Below, piece after piece: positions 37,523 through 53,400 of a stretch of DNA of 64,000 bases (position 1 is its first letter; every line of letters begins with the position of its first letter). Source of the stretch: Stropharia rugosoannulata. Lineage: Eukaryota > Basidiomycota > Agaricomycetes > Agaricales > Strophariaceae. The notes under the pieces are model-generated. The model was not told where the DNA came from. It was given only the letters and a program-made list of their open reading frames with translations, and searched no databases. Both the position numbers and the translations under genes were made by a program. The stretch is taken from assembly GCA_028532985.1 (NCBI GenBank), contig JANCIK010000002.1, positions 3,720,001 through 3,784,000 on the forward strand, given 5' to 3'.

Positions 37523-38329
37523 TGTGACGAGATGATGAGACGAATGAGAAAGGCTTAAGGGAAGAGAATTATCGTAAACTGCGAATATATTTCAGCTCTT
37601 TTGACATGGGAAAGAGCGTTTTAAAAATATACCCTCTGTATAATCATCTGCTCATCCAAAAGGTCCGCGACATAGTCCTGTCCTAGTATTACAGCCATTT
37701 ACACATACCCAGTCAAATGACACGTTGCCGGTCCACTCTTTCGAATATCTAATATAATATGCTCGGAATTGGCTCGGAACCCCGCTCTACTTCTCAAGAT
37801 GGGGAATTCATCGAGCGAGCCATGACGCCACTAGCTCATGGTAAATATGGATCCTTGTCCCGTAATCCGCAATTGAGCAGAGTCGGCATGCTGGGGCTAA
37901 AAACAGTCGAACGACGCAATTATACATCCGCTAGACTGGCGAGCCATGGATCCATTTAGGCGTATTGAGGCTAACGGAAATTATTGGGGTGGGCCCTAAA
38001 TACAACTTTACAAGTTACAAAATGATGCAATAGCTATATGATATGGTACTCACCCTGTATTATATCCTGTCTGAAGAAATTTCTCAGACGCGGATGCCTG
38101 TATGCTTCTGTAGTATCAAGCCAGATTATGAGTTGTACTTACGAGAATATGCGGATTATCACTAATCCTATCCCATGAACACATGGGTTGTCTGAAGTAT
38201 CTGTATCTGTGAACCTCTGCATTTCAATCAGCGAAGCGTGCATCATCATGATCCTTCCGATATAGGTGGTCACGATACAGATAAGTCGTTGTCCGATCTC
38301 TCCTCTCGCCGTAATCCTGTTCTTCAACA
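37523..38329. other. Divergent intergenic region upstream of P5CDH
   Basis: An 807-base region between divergent genes. No protein domain is seen in its short frames. The promoters of the lipocalin-like gene and P5CDH should be here. Confidence 0.45.
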
Positions 38330-40314
<1,985 letters not shown>

Positions 40315-40660
40315 GGGCGATATGTTACCCTTAACTGTAATCTGAAATGCATAGGGTTAGTCGGCTTGTAAATCACAAAGGACGTTTATTGATGTATGAT
40401 TAAACTTGTCAAAGAATAGTATATGTAAAGTAAAAATACAGTTTTCCCTTGTATTAGGATGCTAATCAGCAAGACAGCGGTGAGTGATTCTGGGCATCTA
40501 CATAGTAGCCGCGCTGTTCCAAAATGCGTGAGAAAACTAACTTCAACATACAGAAGATATATTTGTTGACCGCAACCTATGTTTAAAAATAGCTTAAGCA
40601 CTCGTTCTTTGACTTCAATCGTCAATTTGGTAGCAAAAGAATCACAATCTCCAAATATGA
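40315..40660. other. Short intergenic between convergent genes
   Basis: This AT-rich 346-base gap holds the 3' ends of P5CDH and HET gene 2. No other feature is seen. Confidence 0.5.
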
Positions 40661-42882
40661 TTATATATACAGAGTACGTAACACTATACCATGTTTATAC
40701 AACTGTCCTTTTTCTATCGAAACGCCGAAAATTGGTGATGATCCATCAAGCGGGTTGGGGGCGTAAGGTACGGTTGTGAATTTATCCCCTTTGCAATGCA
40801 GGTAAAATGAGATGGGTTTGATGGTTGGTACTCTCCTGAGGTCTGTGCTCTTAACGGAGCTAATATTTTCACCAAGCACCCTAAACATAACGGAAAGACA
40901 TGGAGTCCCAGAAGGTATGATGATTTCCGGTCTTGATTCGTCGTAGTCAAAGTTCAAGACCGCAAAGATGGTCGGAAATTTTGAGCTAGTACGCACGCTC
41001 TCTGCTCTACGGTTAAACATTGACTGTTCAAACGCCTTGCGGTCCAATACCCTGTACTTGAAGTATGATTTGTCAGAATTTTCGTTGTTTGAATCTGCGG
41101 AATGAATGTCGGAACGAGCTTCGTTTACAAATGCGTAGAAGCTGCCCTGAGCCTCAAATGTATAGTCGCTCGCCCAGGTCTTGTTTTCGATGTCAATACA
41201 GGCAGGCATGAGCAGCACCGGCAAACGAATTCCCACTCTCGTCAGCGTTGTTGGTGTCTTCGTCTCGGGCCACTGGAAACCGTCTTGACGGTATGCGTAC
41301 GCTTCAATACTGGAAGGGATTAAGCCGCAAGTACGCATTGGGTGGAATTTTTTATTCGGTCCGGAACCCCAGTTTGCTATGTCCAACACGTTCTCTTGTG
41401 GGTCAGACACAAAGAGGATCTCTCGGACAAGGCGGAAGAAAGCACTCTCTGCACCTTCTCCGTATGCGGTTGTTATACTGACATTGAAGACACCCATCAG
41501 AGAGTAAGCCGAGTCCTCCTCGCGTGTGACGTGCCGTCCTACCGCCCACTGCATGCGCCGCGAAATAGGTATAAGATTCAATGGGGTTGCTAGCTCATCA
41601 CAAGTGATAGAAGTCGCCTTTCTTATGCTGGCTCGAATTACGTGGTCCCCTTTATCAGAGCTGTCGTATGCGCGACCTAGAGCCTCCCAGTTACGACCGT
41701 AAAATTTGATACGTTTGGGCGCAATCAGTTCCTGTAGGGTCCATCCTCGCGTAAACCAGGGGTCCCAGTGCATGTAGTGAGTATCTATTGTTTTTGCCAA
41801 ATATGCTATGCAGACGTAGGCGTTTTGGTACCATTTATACATGGAGCGAATTGACTCGTCCAGCTCGGAGCTGCTTTCCTTGTTTATGCAGATTGTATCC
41901 ATCCATCCGAGTGTTATCCCGTGTTCAATTGCCGCGACTGTGCAGAAATTTCGCACCTTTGCGTATTCAGCAGATTCGGTGTTGTACTCTTTTGAGATCC
42001 AATTTGCATAGGTCACCTCGCCAGGTGTACTCTGCAGCCAAGTATGAGAAAGAATGGCGTAGTTGGTATGTTCAATGACAATATTGGACAGAAGAGATCC
42101 AGTAATGTGGCTGAAGGATTTCATCAAAAGATAGTTGGTATCATCTGCATGATCGATGGCATGTTCTATGTTAGACGCGATATATCGGTAGATTTGTGGC
42201 CGTTCGATGAGCCTGATTGACGACCCCTCCGCATTGAATACCAGCATACGAACTGGCATTTTATTAAAAACGACGTAGCGAGCTTCCTCGAGAGCAGCAT
42301 CTAGTTCTTCCTGTCTCGAATTTGAGAGCATACTACTCAGTTCTATACATTTTCAGCTTGGACTACTGAGCCAACTTTATATCCAGTTGCAATACTCACC
42401 CAGAGCCGGTATAGCTTCGGTATGATGATTTTCTGTCTCTAGCATAGTGTTCAATCCTTTGCTTGAGTCCGCTATCCCCCTATATGAGCGCTCTAGAGTA
42501 ACACTTGGTATTTATTTATAAATGTCATAAATCTCGGGGCAGACCTGTTTCACGGTCGTCCTCAGTGTCAAGGGTATTGTCTATCATGATTTCAGTGCTT
42601 GATGAACTGTTTTGCTGTATAAGGGAGCGGACAAAGGCATTCAAAGCCATAACAAGCTGCCTTGCTTGATCTTCAAGAGCTACCAGATTGTCCAGATGTC
42701 CATTGCTCATCTCTTTTAACATGAGCGGTGAAATAAACTCTTTTAAAGCAGCTATAAGGGCATCTGTTGGACAACCTATAGAGTATGGTATTCGCAGGTC
42801 AGTGTTGAATCAGCATCCCATACATCATACACTTACAGTTACTCCCAGCCAAAGTGTCTGAAATACTACCAGCGTCGGCCAT
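40661..42882 (-). CDS. HET-domain protein 2
   Basis: The main exon (42331 to 40661, about 556 codons) starts within MLSNSRQEELDAALEEARYV. It carries the intact HET core: YAILSHTWLQSTPGEVTYAN, MDTICINKESSSELDESIRS, WFTRGWTLQELIAPKRIKF and VTREEDSAYSLMGVFN. Two or three upstream exons are supported by the paralogues. One begins MADAGSISDTLAGSN at 42882, ending at a GTAAGTG donor. The next reads TDALIAALKEFISPLMLKEM and continues through ALEDQARQLVMALNAFVRSL. A short one near 42.4 kb (LKQRIEHYARDRK) joins the main exon in frame if the donor is GG|gtgagt. The C-terminal tail (SFYLHCKGDKFTT...GIVLRTLYI) matches the other two HET genes. All parts of the family are present, so it is probably functional. 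The ligand or partner is unknown. Confidence 0.87.
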
Positions 42883-43246
42883 AATGCTGGTCTGCCCGGC
42901 TAGAAAAGACCCGACTCCGAGTGTCTTGTCGATAGGGCAAGCGGGATGCAGGATGGGAAATCGATATGAGTTCAATAGTAGAGGTAGAGTGACTCGGAGC
43001 ATCACACGGCGCTCATTGCACCTTACCTGTTATGGCTAGAAATAGACTGTTGAGATCACTTTATATATAATGATGTAACCTAGACACTACTACCTTATTG
43101 GAATTTGAACACTCTCCGTGGTCAAAGACTAGTTGTGGTGTACTCGAGTACAGCAGGAAGGCATACTGCATAACGAAATCGCCTGTGTCGATCGCCTATA
43201 CTCATTTAGATATTGAGGATTACAGATGTCAGGGAATATGGTTGTT
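42883..43246. promoter_or_regulatory. Spacer between the tandem HET genes
   Basis: These 364 bases separate two HET genes on the same strand and should hold the promoter of HET 2. A TATATATAATG string at 43060-43070 lies about 180 bases before that start. I see nothing else. Confidence 0.4.
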
Positions 43247-45407
43247 CTATAGATAAAGGGTGCGGAACATGATGCCATGTACAAGTAATTGGTCTTTGGA
43301 CAGAACGTGCGTCAGTCTCCTCTGACATTGCCGTTGGAATGTAATAGCGTCTTCCGTCATGACCCTACAGAAATGTTCATCAGGCAATGTTATAATCCTG
43401 TGAAGCTGTTCATCGGGTGGTCTGGAGCTCATACTGAGCGATGAGTATCCATTAATCGAGAGCATAATGGCCAGGGACTCAAATTTCATCGGCAGAAGGA
43501 CCTCATCCTGTATTTCTCTAAAGTTTAATACCGCGAACAGGAGGGTTTCTTTACCAGATGAAGAAGAGACATCTTAATCAAACGCTGCAGAGTCCAACAC
43601 CCTATACATGTTAGTAGAACTTCTTTCTTTGGCGATGGTGGAAGCATAATAGTCTCCCCTGGGGCTAAATGGCTTGTTGACAGCATGTTCTGAATCAAGA
43701 TTGTAGGCGATCTTGAAGACAGGCATAAGTAAGACCGGTACAGAAAACCTCAATCTGGTCAGAGTGATCGGTATTACGCTGTTGGTGTACCACGTAAGAC
43801 CAACCTGGGAGCAATAGGCATATGCTTGTGGTCCGGGAGGGATCAGACAGCTGTTACGCGTTGGATGAATAAAACAAGATGGCCCGCCGCCCCAATTAGC
43901 AATATCGAATACATTCAAGTTCAAGTCGAGGGTGGCTATAATTTCGTGGACGAGGCGAAGAAAAGCACGCTCCGAACCCTCTCCGTAAGCTGTCGAAATG
44001 CTGATGTCAAATATACCCATCAAGGAGTAAGCTGTATCTTCCTCTCGTGTTACATTTCTTGTCGCCGCCCATTGCATTCGCCGTGATATAGCAATTCGAT
44101 CCAATGGTTTATCCAGCTCCGCGCCCGTTATCGTTGTGGAAATGAAGATCTGCCTGAGGATTTCTCCATTTTTCTTGTCATTTTTGTCGGCTGGATTTCC
44201 CAACGCGCTCCAGTCACAGGCGTAGAACTTCAAACGTTTCGGCGCAACAAGCTCTTGCAAAGTCCAGCCTCGAGTAAACCAAACATCTTTGTGCATAGCA
44301 TCCAGTGTCTGAGTTTGAGCGAGATAAGTGATGCACACTCTGGCACCTTGATACCACTTGAACATAGAGCGAATTGATTCGTCCAGCTCTGAGCTACTCG
44401 CCTTGTGTATACAGAGGGCGTCTATCCATGCAAAAGTAATCGAATAATGAGTCGCCGCTACCCTGCAGAAGTTTAGGAGTTTGGAATAAGAAATTGACTG
44501 TGTATCATAGGCGCCAGTTGTCCAGTCGGCATAAGTCACTTCTCCAGGTACACTCTGCGTCCAAGTATGAGATAGAATAGCATACTTTGTGTGCTTGTTA
44601 ACCAAATCAAGCGGCGAATTATACGCCCTCGTGAGAGACGAGTAGGAAAATGTATGCACTTCACGCTTTATTGCAAAGCACGCGTGTCGGTATAGTTCTG
44701 TCCTCGGAACGAGTCTGATGCCTTTGCCTGCCTCGTTGAACTTCAACAGTCGAATAGGCCTCTTGTTGAACACGACCTGATACGCTTGTTTAAGAGCTGA
44801 GTCCAGATATTCTTGCTTCTGAGTGCTCGCCCCTTCAAACCATGAGTTAAGGGTAAAGAAACATTAGAATGACCTACATTTCGGCTGTAACGCAATTCCA
44901 GGCCTGGAGTTCTCTGGGGGCAGAGAGTTTCCGTAACTAGAGCTGTCCCTTATAGTCTTGACAGTCTGCGATGAGGACTCAGATGACTTGCTAGGCACTT
45001 GCTCGGATTTCTGGCAAAGTGAGGCCACAAACTTCGCCAATGAATCAACTAAGTGGTTTGCCTCATTTGTGAGTTCAAAGATATTTTGAGTACTATTTGA
45101 CGCCAGCATGGTAGTACATATCGAGCTAGGCCCTAAGGTTTGTTGAAACATCATCACGATTCAATGTCAAAAGAATTATTCAAGATTTTCCGGCTCACCT
45201 CCCACATTCTGTCCTTTCACCAGTGGAAGAATGAAGTCAGACAGAGCAGTGATAAGCGTGCATATGGTATCCTTTGCATGATCTTTGTCCAGTGTACTGG
45301 CTGCTATGCGCTCTTTCCTGATCTAATTATGTGCCCGAGCGTAGAGTCATACCTGCACCGCCGGTTGCGGCACCGAAACCAGAAGAGTTTTCTTCAACAT
45401 TCACCAT
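43247..45407 (-). pseudogene. HET-domain protein 3, interrupted by an in-frame stop
   Basis: The exon structure parallels HET 2. MVNVEENSSGFGAATGGA starts at 45407, then DTICTLITALSDFILPLVKG, then an exon with LTNEANHLVDSLAKFVASL. A GTAGGT intron (44878-44837) joins to ASTQKQEYLDSALKQAYQVV. The HET core is intact: YAILSHTWTQSVPGEVTYAD, IDALCIHKASSSELDESIRS, WFTRGWTLQELVAPKRLKF and NVTREEDTAYSLMGIFD. At 43574-43576 a TAA interrupts the tail after RVLDSAAFD. The same frame then continues for 108 codons with recognisable family sequence (LLFAVLNFREIQDEVLLP ... QLLVHGIMFRTLYL) to a stop at 43247. No plausible intron removes the TAA. The truncated product would keep the whole HET domain, so it may be a pseudogene or a shortened but active allele. 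A sequencing error cannot be excluded. Confidence 0.8.
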
Positions 45408-45989
45408 GGTTTCAAAAGCTTCTTAAAACAGTGTTGAACTGAGGGAAAGGGTTAGTTAGTGGGCACTAGTAGTCGAGTCATAGAGACAAGGTCACGACTG
45501 CCAAAGCTCAAAAGCAGGCTGATCGCCAAACATCACCAAGCAATAGCTTGATAATTACACTTGTGATAATTCTCAATTGATTCTCAAATAATTCTTGCCT
45601 CCAACTTGCCCCCCTTACTTGCCTAGTTTTTCCAATGCATACCCCTTGAATAATTCAGAAATAATTCAGAATACTCAGTTGAAGTATACACTTAGTATGC
45701 ACTTGCTTATCATTTACTCAACAGAAAGGACTTGCTCGTCATTGGCCCGTCATACTACTTCTCGACTTGTGCGGTTCTTGCGTTTAGACAAAAAAAGGCA
45801 TCCTTCAAATTCCATGGGTCATAAGTACGAGATAAGTGTCGGCCTAACTTGTGTCTGCCCATGGATGCTCGTCCTCTACATAAGACCTGGATCATTTCAT
45901 TGACCTGATCGACTCGGAGATGAGCTGCGCTCCCTGTTTATCAGGCGAGAACGTTCATCCTATAAAAATATCTACTGTTAGGCCGTTGT
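45408..45989. other. Intergenic upstream of HET 3
   Basis: These 582 bases are AT-rich with repeated AATAATTC-type strings at 45560-45670. No gene is supported. Confidence 0.4.
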
Positions 45990-46226
45990 TCAGGCGTTGG
46001 GGACAAAATAGCTCACATCATCCTGTTGGACGATATAGTATCTTGGACGGCGACATGAGCAACAGCGCCTGTTGCTGCGGCAGCAGCATGAGGTGATCAA
46101 GTAAAATATGAATATAGAGGCCAGTATGACGACAGCTATACCGCCCATGACTATCAGGATGCAGCGCCAATTGCCGACGGGGAACCTCCACGAAATATCG
46201 TGTGCGTGCTCGAAGACGGGCGCCAT
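45990..46226 (-). CDS. Possible small membrane protein (hypothetical)
   Basis: A 78-codon frame from ATG 46226 with one clear transmembrane helix (CILIVMGGIAVVILASIFIFYLI). It is followed by a Cys-rich basic stretch (TSCCCRSNRRCCSCRRPRYY) that would be a palmitoylation-type cytoplasmic tail. Just upstream, an overlapping frame reaching to 46501 has two CxxC pairs (PCINCLD and SCPNCLS) and could be a first exon, but no convincing splice joins them. No family is recognised. The gene lies downstream of the glucoamylase on the same strand. Confidence 0.35.
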   Translation of the reverse strand: MAPVFEHAHDISWRFPVGNWRCILIVMGGIAVVILASIFIFYLITSCCCRSNRRCCSCRRPRYYIVQQDDVSYFVPNA

Positions 46227-46567
46227 GTAGATAATATGTGTTTGTAGCCAGAAGTAAAGGGATACAGGGCTTTGTGCGATTGTGTGAAGATACTTTCAGA
46301 GAATATGCTGCAATAACAGAACATGGAGCCTTAACTTCCCAGACGTCTACATATATGGAACCTTGCCTAGGAAGACTGAACAATCTCATGAATGCAATTG
46401 AAAGGCAATTAGGACAGCTGATGATCCTTATGCCAGTTTCTATTGTAGTATCAGGAAAATTTGTTATTGGCACATCAAGACAATTGATACATGGTATATA
46501 GGAGGTCACAAGCTAGGTATCGCGGGGAAAGAAAGCATACTTTAATTTGCGATCACTGCGGAAAGAT

Positions 46568-48760
<2,193 letters not shown>

Positions 48761-50236
48761 TGAAGCTGAACGAAGAGGAATGAAGATCTCGAAGGATGTT
48801 TGACCATGGTTGAAGAAAGTTCCCTTTATACGATTTCAAGAGTCCAATATGCACCAAGAGGTATAGTACAGAGCACATTATTCGAGAAATTTGAAACGGG
48901 GTAAGTAGAAGTTGGATTGTGGAGTCTGAAATGACGAGCGCGTGTAACTCAGAGACAGAGACGTGCTCGAGTTTGCATAACATAGCACGGCTGCGCATCT
49001 ACACAACAAAGTGAGTTGGTCAACGGTTCAGCCTGTATTTGGGAATGGCGCCGATGGCCTTCGAAGTGGAGCTGTTTAAGCGAGATTCTTGTTTGAACAG
49101 AAAAACTTCGCAACGGCGCGTTTAGATGGAGCTGAATATTTGGCTGAAGTTCCCAGTTTGCCATGTCGCATCGTCTGATTGGACAGGCACCTTTGCATGA
49201 GCACAGAAGTATCAAAGAAACCAGATATCGTACGTCGACCAGGACAAACGTTACTCCACGAACTAATATCAAGCGACGTGGTGACGGCAGAAACACAACT
49301 GAAAGCAGTGGGCGCTCTCGGAGTCAGTGGTATATCATTACGTAATCTGCCGGCAGCCACAGTCCGGTCCGCCTGGACCTAGGTTAAGGTTGGCTTGGGC
49401 TTGATCAAGGCTTGAGCTTGATCCTGCCAGAGCTGTGTTCAGCTCGAGCGCAACTTGAGATCGCAACTTTCGAAATTATAATAGAAAAATCAAATCCAGT
49501 ATACATTATTTTCATTCTCTTTTACCCTAGTTTTGTCATCGGCCACACACATCCAAACCCAGACAGCAATGTAAGGCCGGTATTAGCATTATGTCTTTCT
49601 TATCAAATATTGTTTTATGAGTAAGATAAATTTCTGCACATGTATTGCCATCTTACTCTGAGCTACGTTACCTGGTGATACGCTGAAGCTCTCTATGAGC
49701 GCGTATGCGTGCGAGGCTGTTTCACACGGCTTCTAACCAACCCAAAACAATGCAGGACGAAGACAAAGATGAGACGCAAAATAAGACAAAAAGACGAGGG
49801 AGTGTAAGCTGCAACGACAGCTTCGAACTACTCCTGGACGCAGGACGCAACGGGGACGCAAACTAGAACGCAAACGGGTGCGCTAAGACGACGCAAACGA
49901 GGGGGAAACTATTCCATTCTTTCTACTACATACATCATAAGTATTTAAATATGTACATTAGTAATACAGCTAAATGGAACAAGAAAAGTCTAGAAAATGA
50001 AAGGAACTGTAAGAGAGTATTGTAAAAGGAAAGCCAAGATGATAAGAATGGAGGGGAGGTGGAGTGGCGTACAGTTACTCCGAATGTGCATACGAGGTGC
50101 GTTGTGGCACGTGGCTGTGCGTCGTGAGAATCGGACTTGATGCGTGCGGTTTCCGTGAGCGTAGATGGGCACGGCTCATCACTGGCTAATGCGCAATTCT
50201 GCGTACCGGAAACTGTGCAGCTGGGTGAGGTTTAAA
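48761..50236. other. 1.5-kb stretch without a supported gene, partly simple-repeat
   Basis: This includes the glucoamylase promoter side, where TTCCCTTTATACG lies about 65 bases upstream of its ATG on the minus strand. Nothing coding is recognised. A short repeat block at 49752-49907 is listed separately. Confidence 0.45.
49752..49907 (+). repeat. Degenerate GACGCAAA/GACGAAG short repeats
   Basis: Variants of a 7-10 base unit recur: GACGAAGAC, GACGCAAAAT, GACGCAGGACGCAAC, GGACGCAAAC, GAACGCAAACGG and GACGACGCAAACG. This is an imperfect, irregularly spaced array, probably a decayed minisatellite close to the LINE insertion. Confidence 0.55.
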
Positions 50237-50259
50237 TTTTTTTTTTTTTTTTTTTTTTT
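50237..50259 (-). other. LINE poly(A) tail
   Basis: A run of 23 T on the plus strand marks the 3' end of the minus-strand element, as expected for target-primed reverse transcription. Its length suggests limited decay and therefore a fairly young insertion. Confidence 0.85.
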
Positions 50260-50438
50260 GAGGTGCTATAATGCCAGGCAGGGAGCAGGGCTCTCTCCGG
50301 GCATCAGCCGGGGGGGATGACACGGGGTCATATGAGAAGGGGAAGAAGGGGCGGCAGAGCAGGCGGCACCAAACCGGGGAGATGCTTTAGGCACGCCAAA
50401 AGGCAGTGTGGGACTCGCATGAGGGGGGGCGCCCAGCT

Positions 50439-53400
50439 TCAGGCTGGGCGGTCCCATGCTATACCCACTAAAACCCCGGGATCGATTGCCCACTCTTGCG
50501 GGAGGTTGTCCTGCTCGGTGAGGACTGGGGCCCAGGTGGCCTCCACTAATGGTGGGGGCGGCCCTCGGATGCGCGCCACTGCCCTGGCATCTGCAGAGCA
50601 GTCTAGCCTGAGGCGTCGTTCCATTGTCGCACGCCAGGAGCGGATTGTCGCAAGCTCATCCGGAGCCTTTGTCGGTTCCCCAAGGAGTTCGATCTTCCAG
50701 CGGCAGCGCTGTGTCCAGATAAGGTAGGCAGTTTCAGAGATCAAAATTTTATACAGGCGGGTTGGCCCGCGTAGGGGTCGGGCACTGGGAGGGGTCGCGC
50801 ATATGTTTGTGACTGCACATGCCAGGATTATGCCCAGCATAATCTGGGGCCATGGCAGGTGGAGCTTGCGCCATAGGGTTTCAGCCTCTCGCCAGGCTAC
50901 TGCCTGTCCATTCGCACGGCAGGCAGTGAGGATGTGTTGCATATCCTCCACTGCGTTATTACAGGTGTGGCATAGAGCTCTATCCTGGAAATTGGGAATT
51001 TGCGCCCAGTACTTGCCGATCTTGTATGCCTCGTGGATTGACTTCCATAGGAAATTTCGTGGTTTGCGGGTCAGTGCGGGATCGTTGAGTGAAAGCCACA
51101 GTTTGCGCTCTGTTAGCAGCCGGCCATTATCCCTATTTTGGGAAAGCACATCTGCAACTCGTAAGGTAGTCGTACGGCGACGCTGGTGGGGGCGCAGGCG
51201 TACGAGGGCTTTGTAGACAAGTGATTGCGTGGCTGTCGAGATCTTAATCCCTGTGCGCTGGTCGGCAGGAGTGTCAGGTGGGGGGAGGGCCAGGAGGGGT
51301 GTAGACTCACTACTGAGCGCTTGGGTGAGGGTATCTATTATCTCCCCATTCAGGGGTTGGGGGGAATCCGTAGGTGGGAGGAGGAGGGTAGAAGTGGCTG
51401 CCCTGGCCTGCAGGTTGAAGAATATATTAGCTAGTGGGGCTGCGTTTGTGGATGCGAGCCACCCAGAGTCACAGAGTCTAGGGAGGCAATTACTGAGTGG
51501 GCCACGCATGGATCGGTGCGGCATGGTGACCTGCCATGGGATGTCCTCATAGGGATAGAGTGCGTGAAGCGCTCTGAGAAGGAGCACGAGTCCGTCTGGG
51601 ACCGAGGGAGGCGTAGGGTGGATGACCCAGACCCTGTTCCTCGTGTCGCCACTCCCAAACCAGACTGTGCCAGCCATCTTTGCCGTTGCGAACCCCATGT
51701 CTCGTGTCATACATTGCAGGGTGACATCTATTTTATCGGCTGTTGTGATGACTGGGGTAGGGACATGGTATGTGTATGGGGTGGGAGGGTGGACTGGGGC
51801 CGCTGTGCCCAGTGGGGTGATGTGTATGTGCACCTCGCTGCATGGGTCGGCGGAGGATCCGAGTTGGAGGGGAAAGGTTACAGAGTCCTGGCGCTGAAGG
51901 GGGGGCGGCGCCGGGGGTACTGGTACAGTTTGAGGAGGGAGAGCAGGGGCCCACCCGCTCGGGAGGGCGTCGAGCAGTTTCTGTCCATATTGTCGACATT
52001 TCCTAGGGTGGTCGCAACCTAGCGCCCTAGAGGCTCGGCATGTTGGGCAGGCACAGTTGCGGTATCTGCTGCAACGGCGTTGGCCTGGGGGGGGGTTGGG
52101 GTAGGCATGGCGGATGAGCTCCCCTACTGTTAAGATGCCATGTGTTTGCCTAAGGCATAGCGCCCAGGTATTTGAGGGCGGGGCTCGGACATGAGGTGGG
52201 CCAGCAATATGTAGCCAGATGGGGAGATTGTAGAGTAGCTCCTTCGTTCTGTGTTGCAGGTTAAATCTGACGTGGAGTTTTTTCGCCGTTCGGAAGAGGG
52301 TTTTCAGGCTGGGGGGCAATTCTGACCTGGTGGAGGTCAGGGGGAACCAAGAGAGGAGGAAGGGGTTTGCATTTGCTATAATGGGGTCAGGGCGGATTAG
52401 GGCAGGGGCCCCTTTGTGGACAAGGGTGTCCGCGACATATGCCCACAGAGGGCGGGAGGGGCCGGTAGTCAGGTATGCTTTAAGGCGCATGGCGTCGACT
52501 GCCAGATTCCTAGCTCTTATATCTATGATGTGTTTCCCTCCCTGGTTCGTGGGTTGCTGCAGTGTCTTGGCGTCTACTCAGGGCTGGCCCGAGTCCCATA
52601 GGAAGGAGGTAACCCGTCATTGGACAAGGGCTTCGACCTGAGGTGGCATACCTTGTACACGAGTAAGGTATTGGGTCAAGCCTCCTACCACCATATTCAG
52701 TATCAGCCGGCGGCCGTCAAGAGTGGGCCGACTGCGCTTCCAGACAGCTAGGGCCAAGTCGATTTTTGCTAGGGTAGGTTCCCAGACTGTTGTGTGTGGC
52801 ACGCCGTTTCCTACAAAGGCACCAAGGGCTCTTGTAGGCATCCCATCTGGGACGATGGAGATTCGGGTCGGGATAGGTGCAGAATCACCGTTCATGCGCC
52901 TCGAGTTCAATAGCTGGAGCTGATATTCTGCGCCACCCAGTGGGATAATGGATGTTTTTTGGATGTTGAACTTAGCTCCTGAAGCAAGACACCAGAGGTC
53001 TAGGATAGAGGTGAGAACCGAGAAGTCGTCCGTTGCATTCAGGAAGACTGTAGTGTCGTCCGCAAAGAAGGCAGCAATGAGGCGTTGCTGGACACTTGGT
53101 ATGTCGAATCCGCGTAGGTTGGAGGTTTGCAACAGCTGGCCTAGTGATTCTATGGCTAGGTTGAAGAGTAGACAGGAGAGGGGATCGCCCTGCCTCACTC
53201 CTCTGGTGATTTTATATGGGGCGCTCAGGACACCGTTAATGATGACTACAGTGTGCGCGTCAGCATACAGGGACAATATTGTTTGCACCAGGGATTCCGG
53301 AAGCCCGAACTTACGAAGTGTGGCCCAGAGGAAGTCGTGCCAGATCTTGTCGTAGGCTTTTTCTTGGTCCAGACAGACAACTGCGCCGCCCGTGTCGTCC

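Noticed and set aside
50439..52490. Separate 683-codon gene downstream of LINE ORF2
   Set aside because: It is in the same frame as ORF2, separated only by two TGA codons, and carries the LINE C-terminal zinc motif. It is the end of ORF2.
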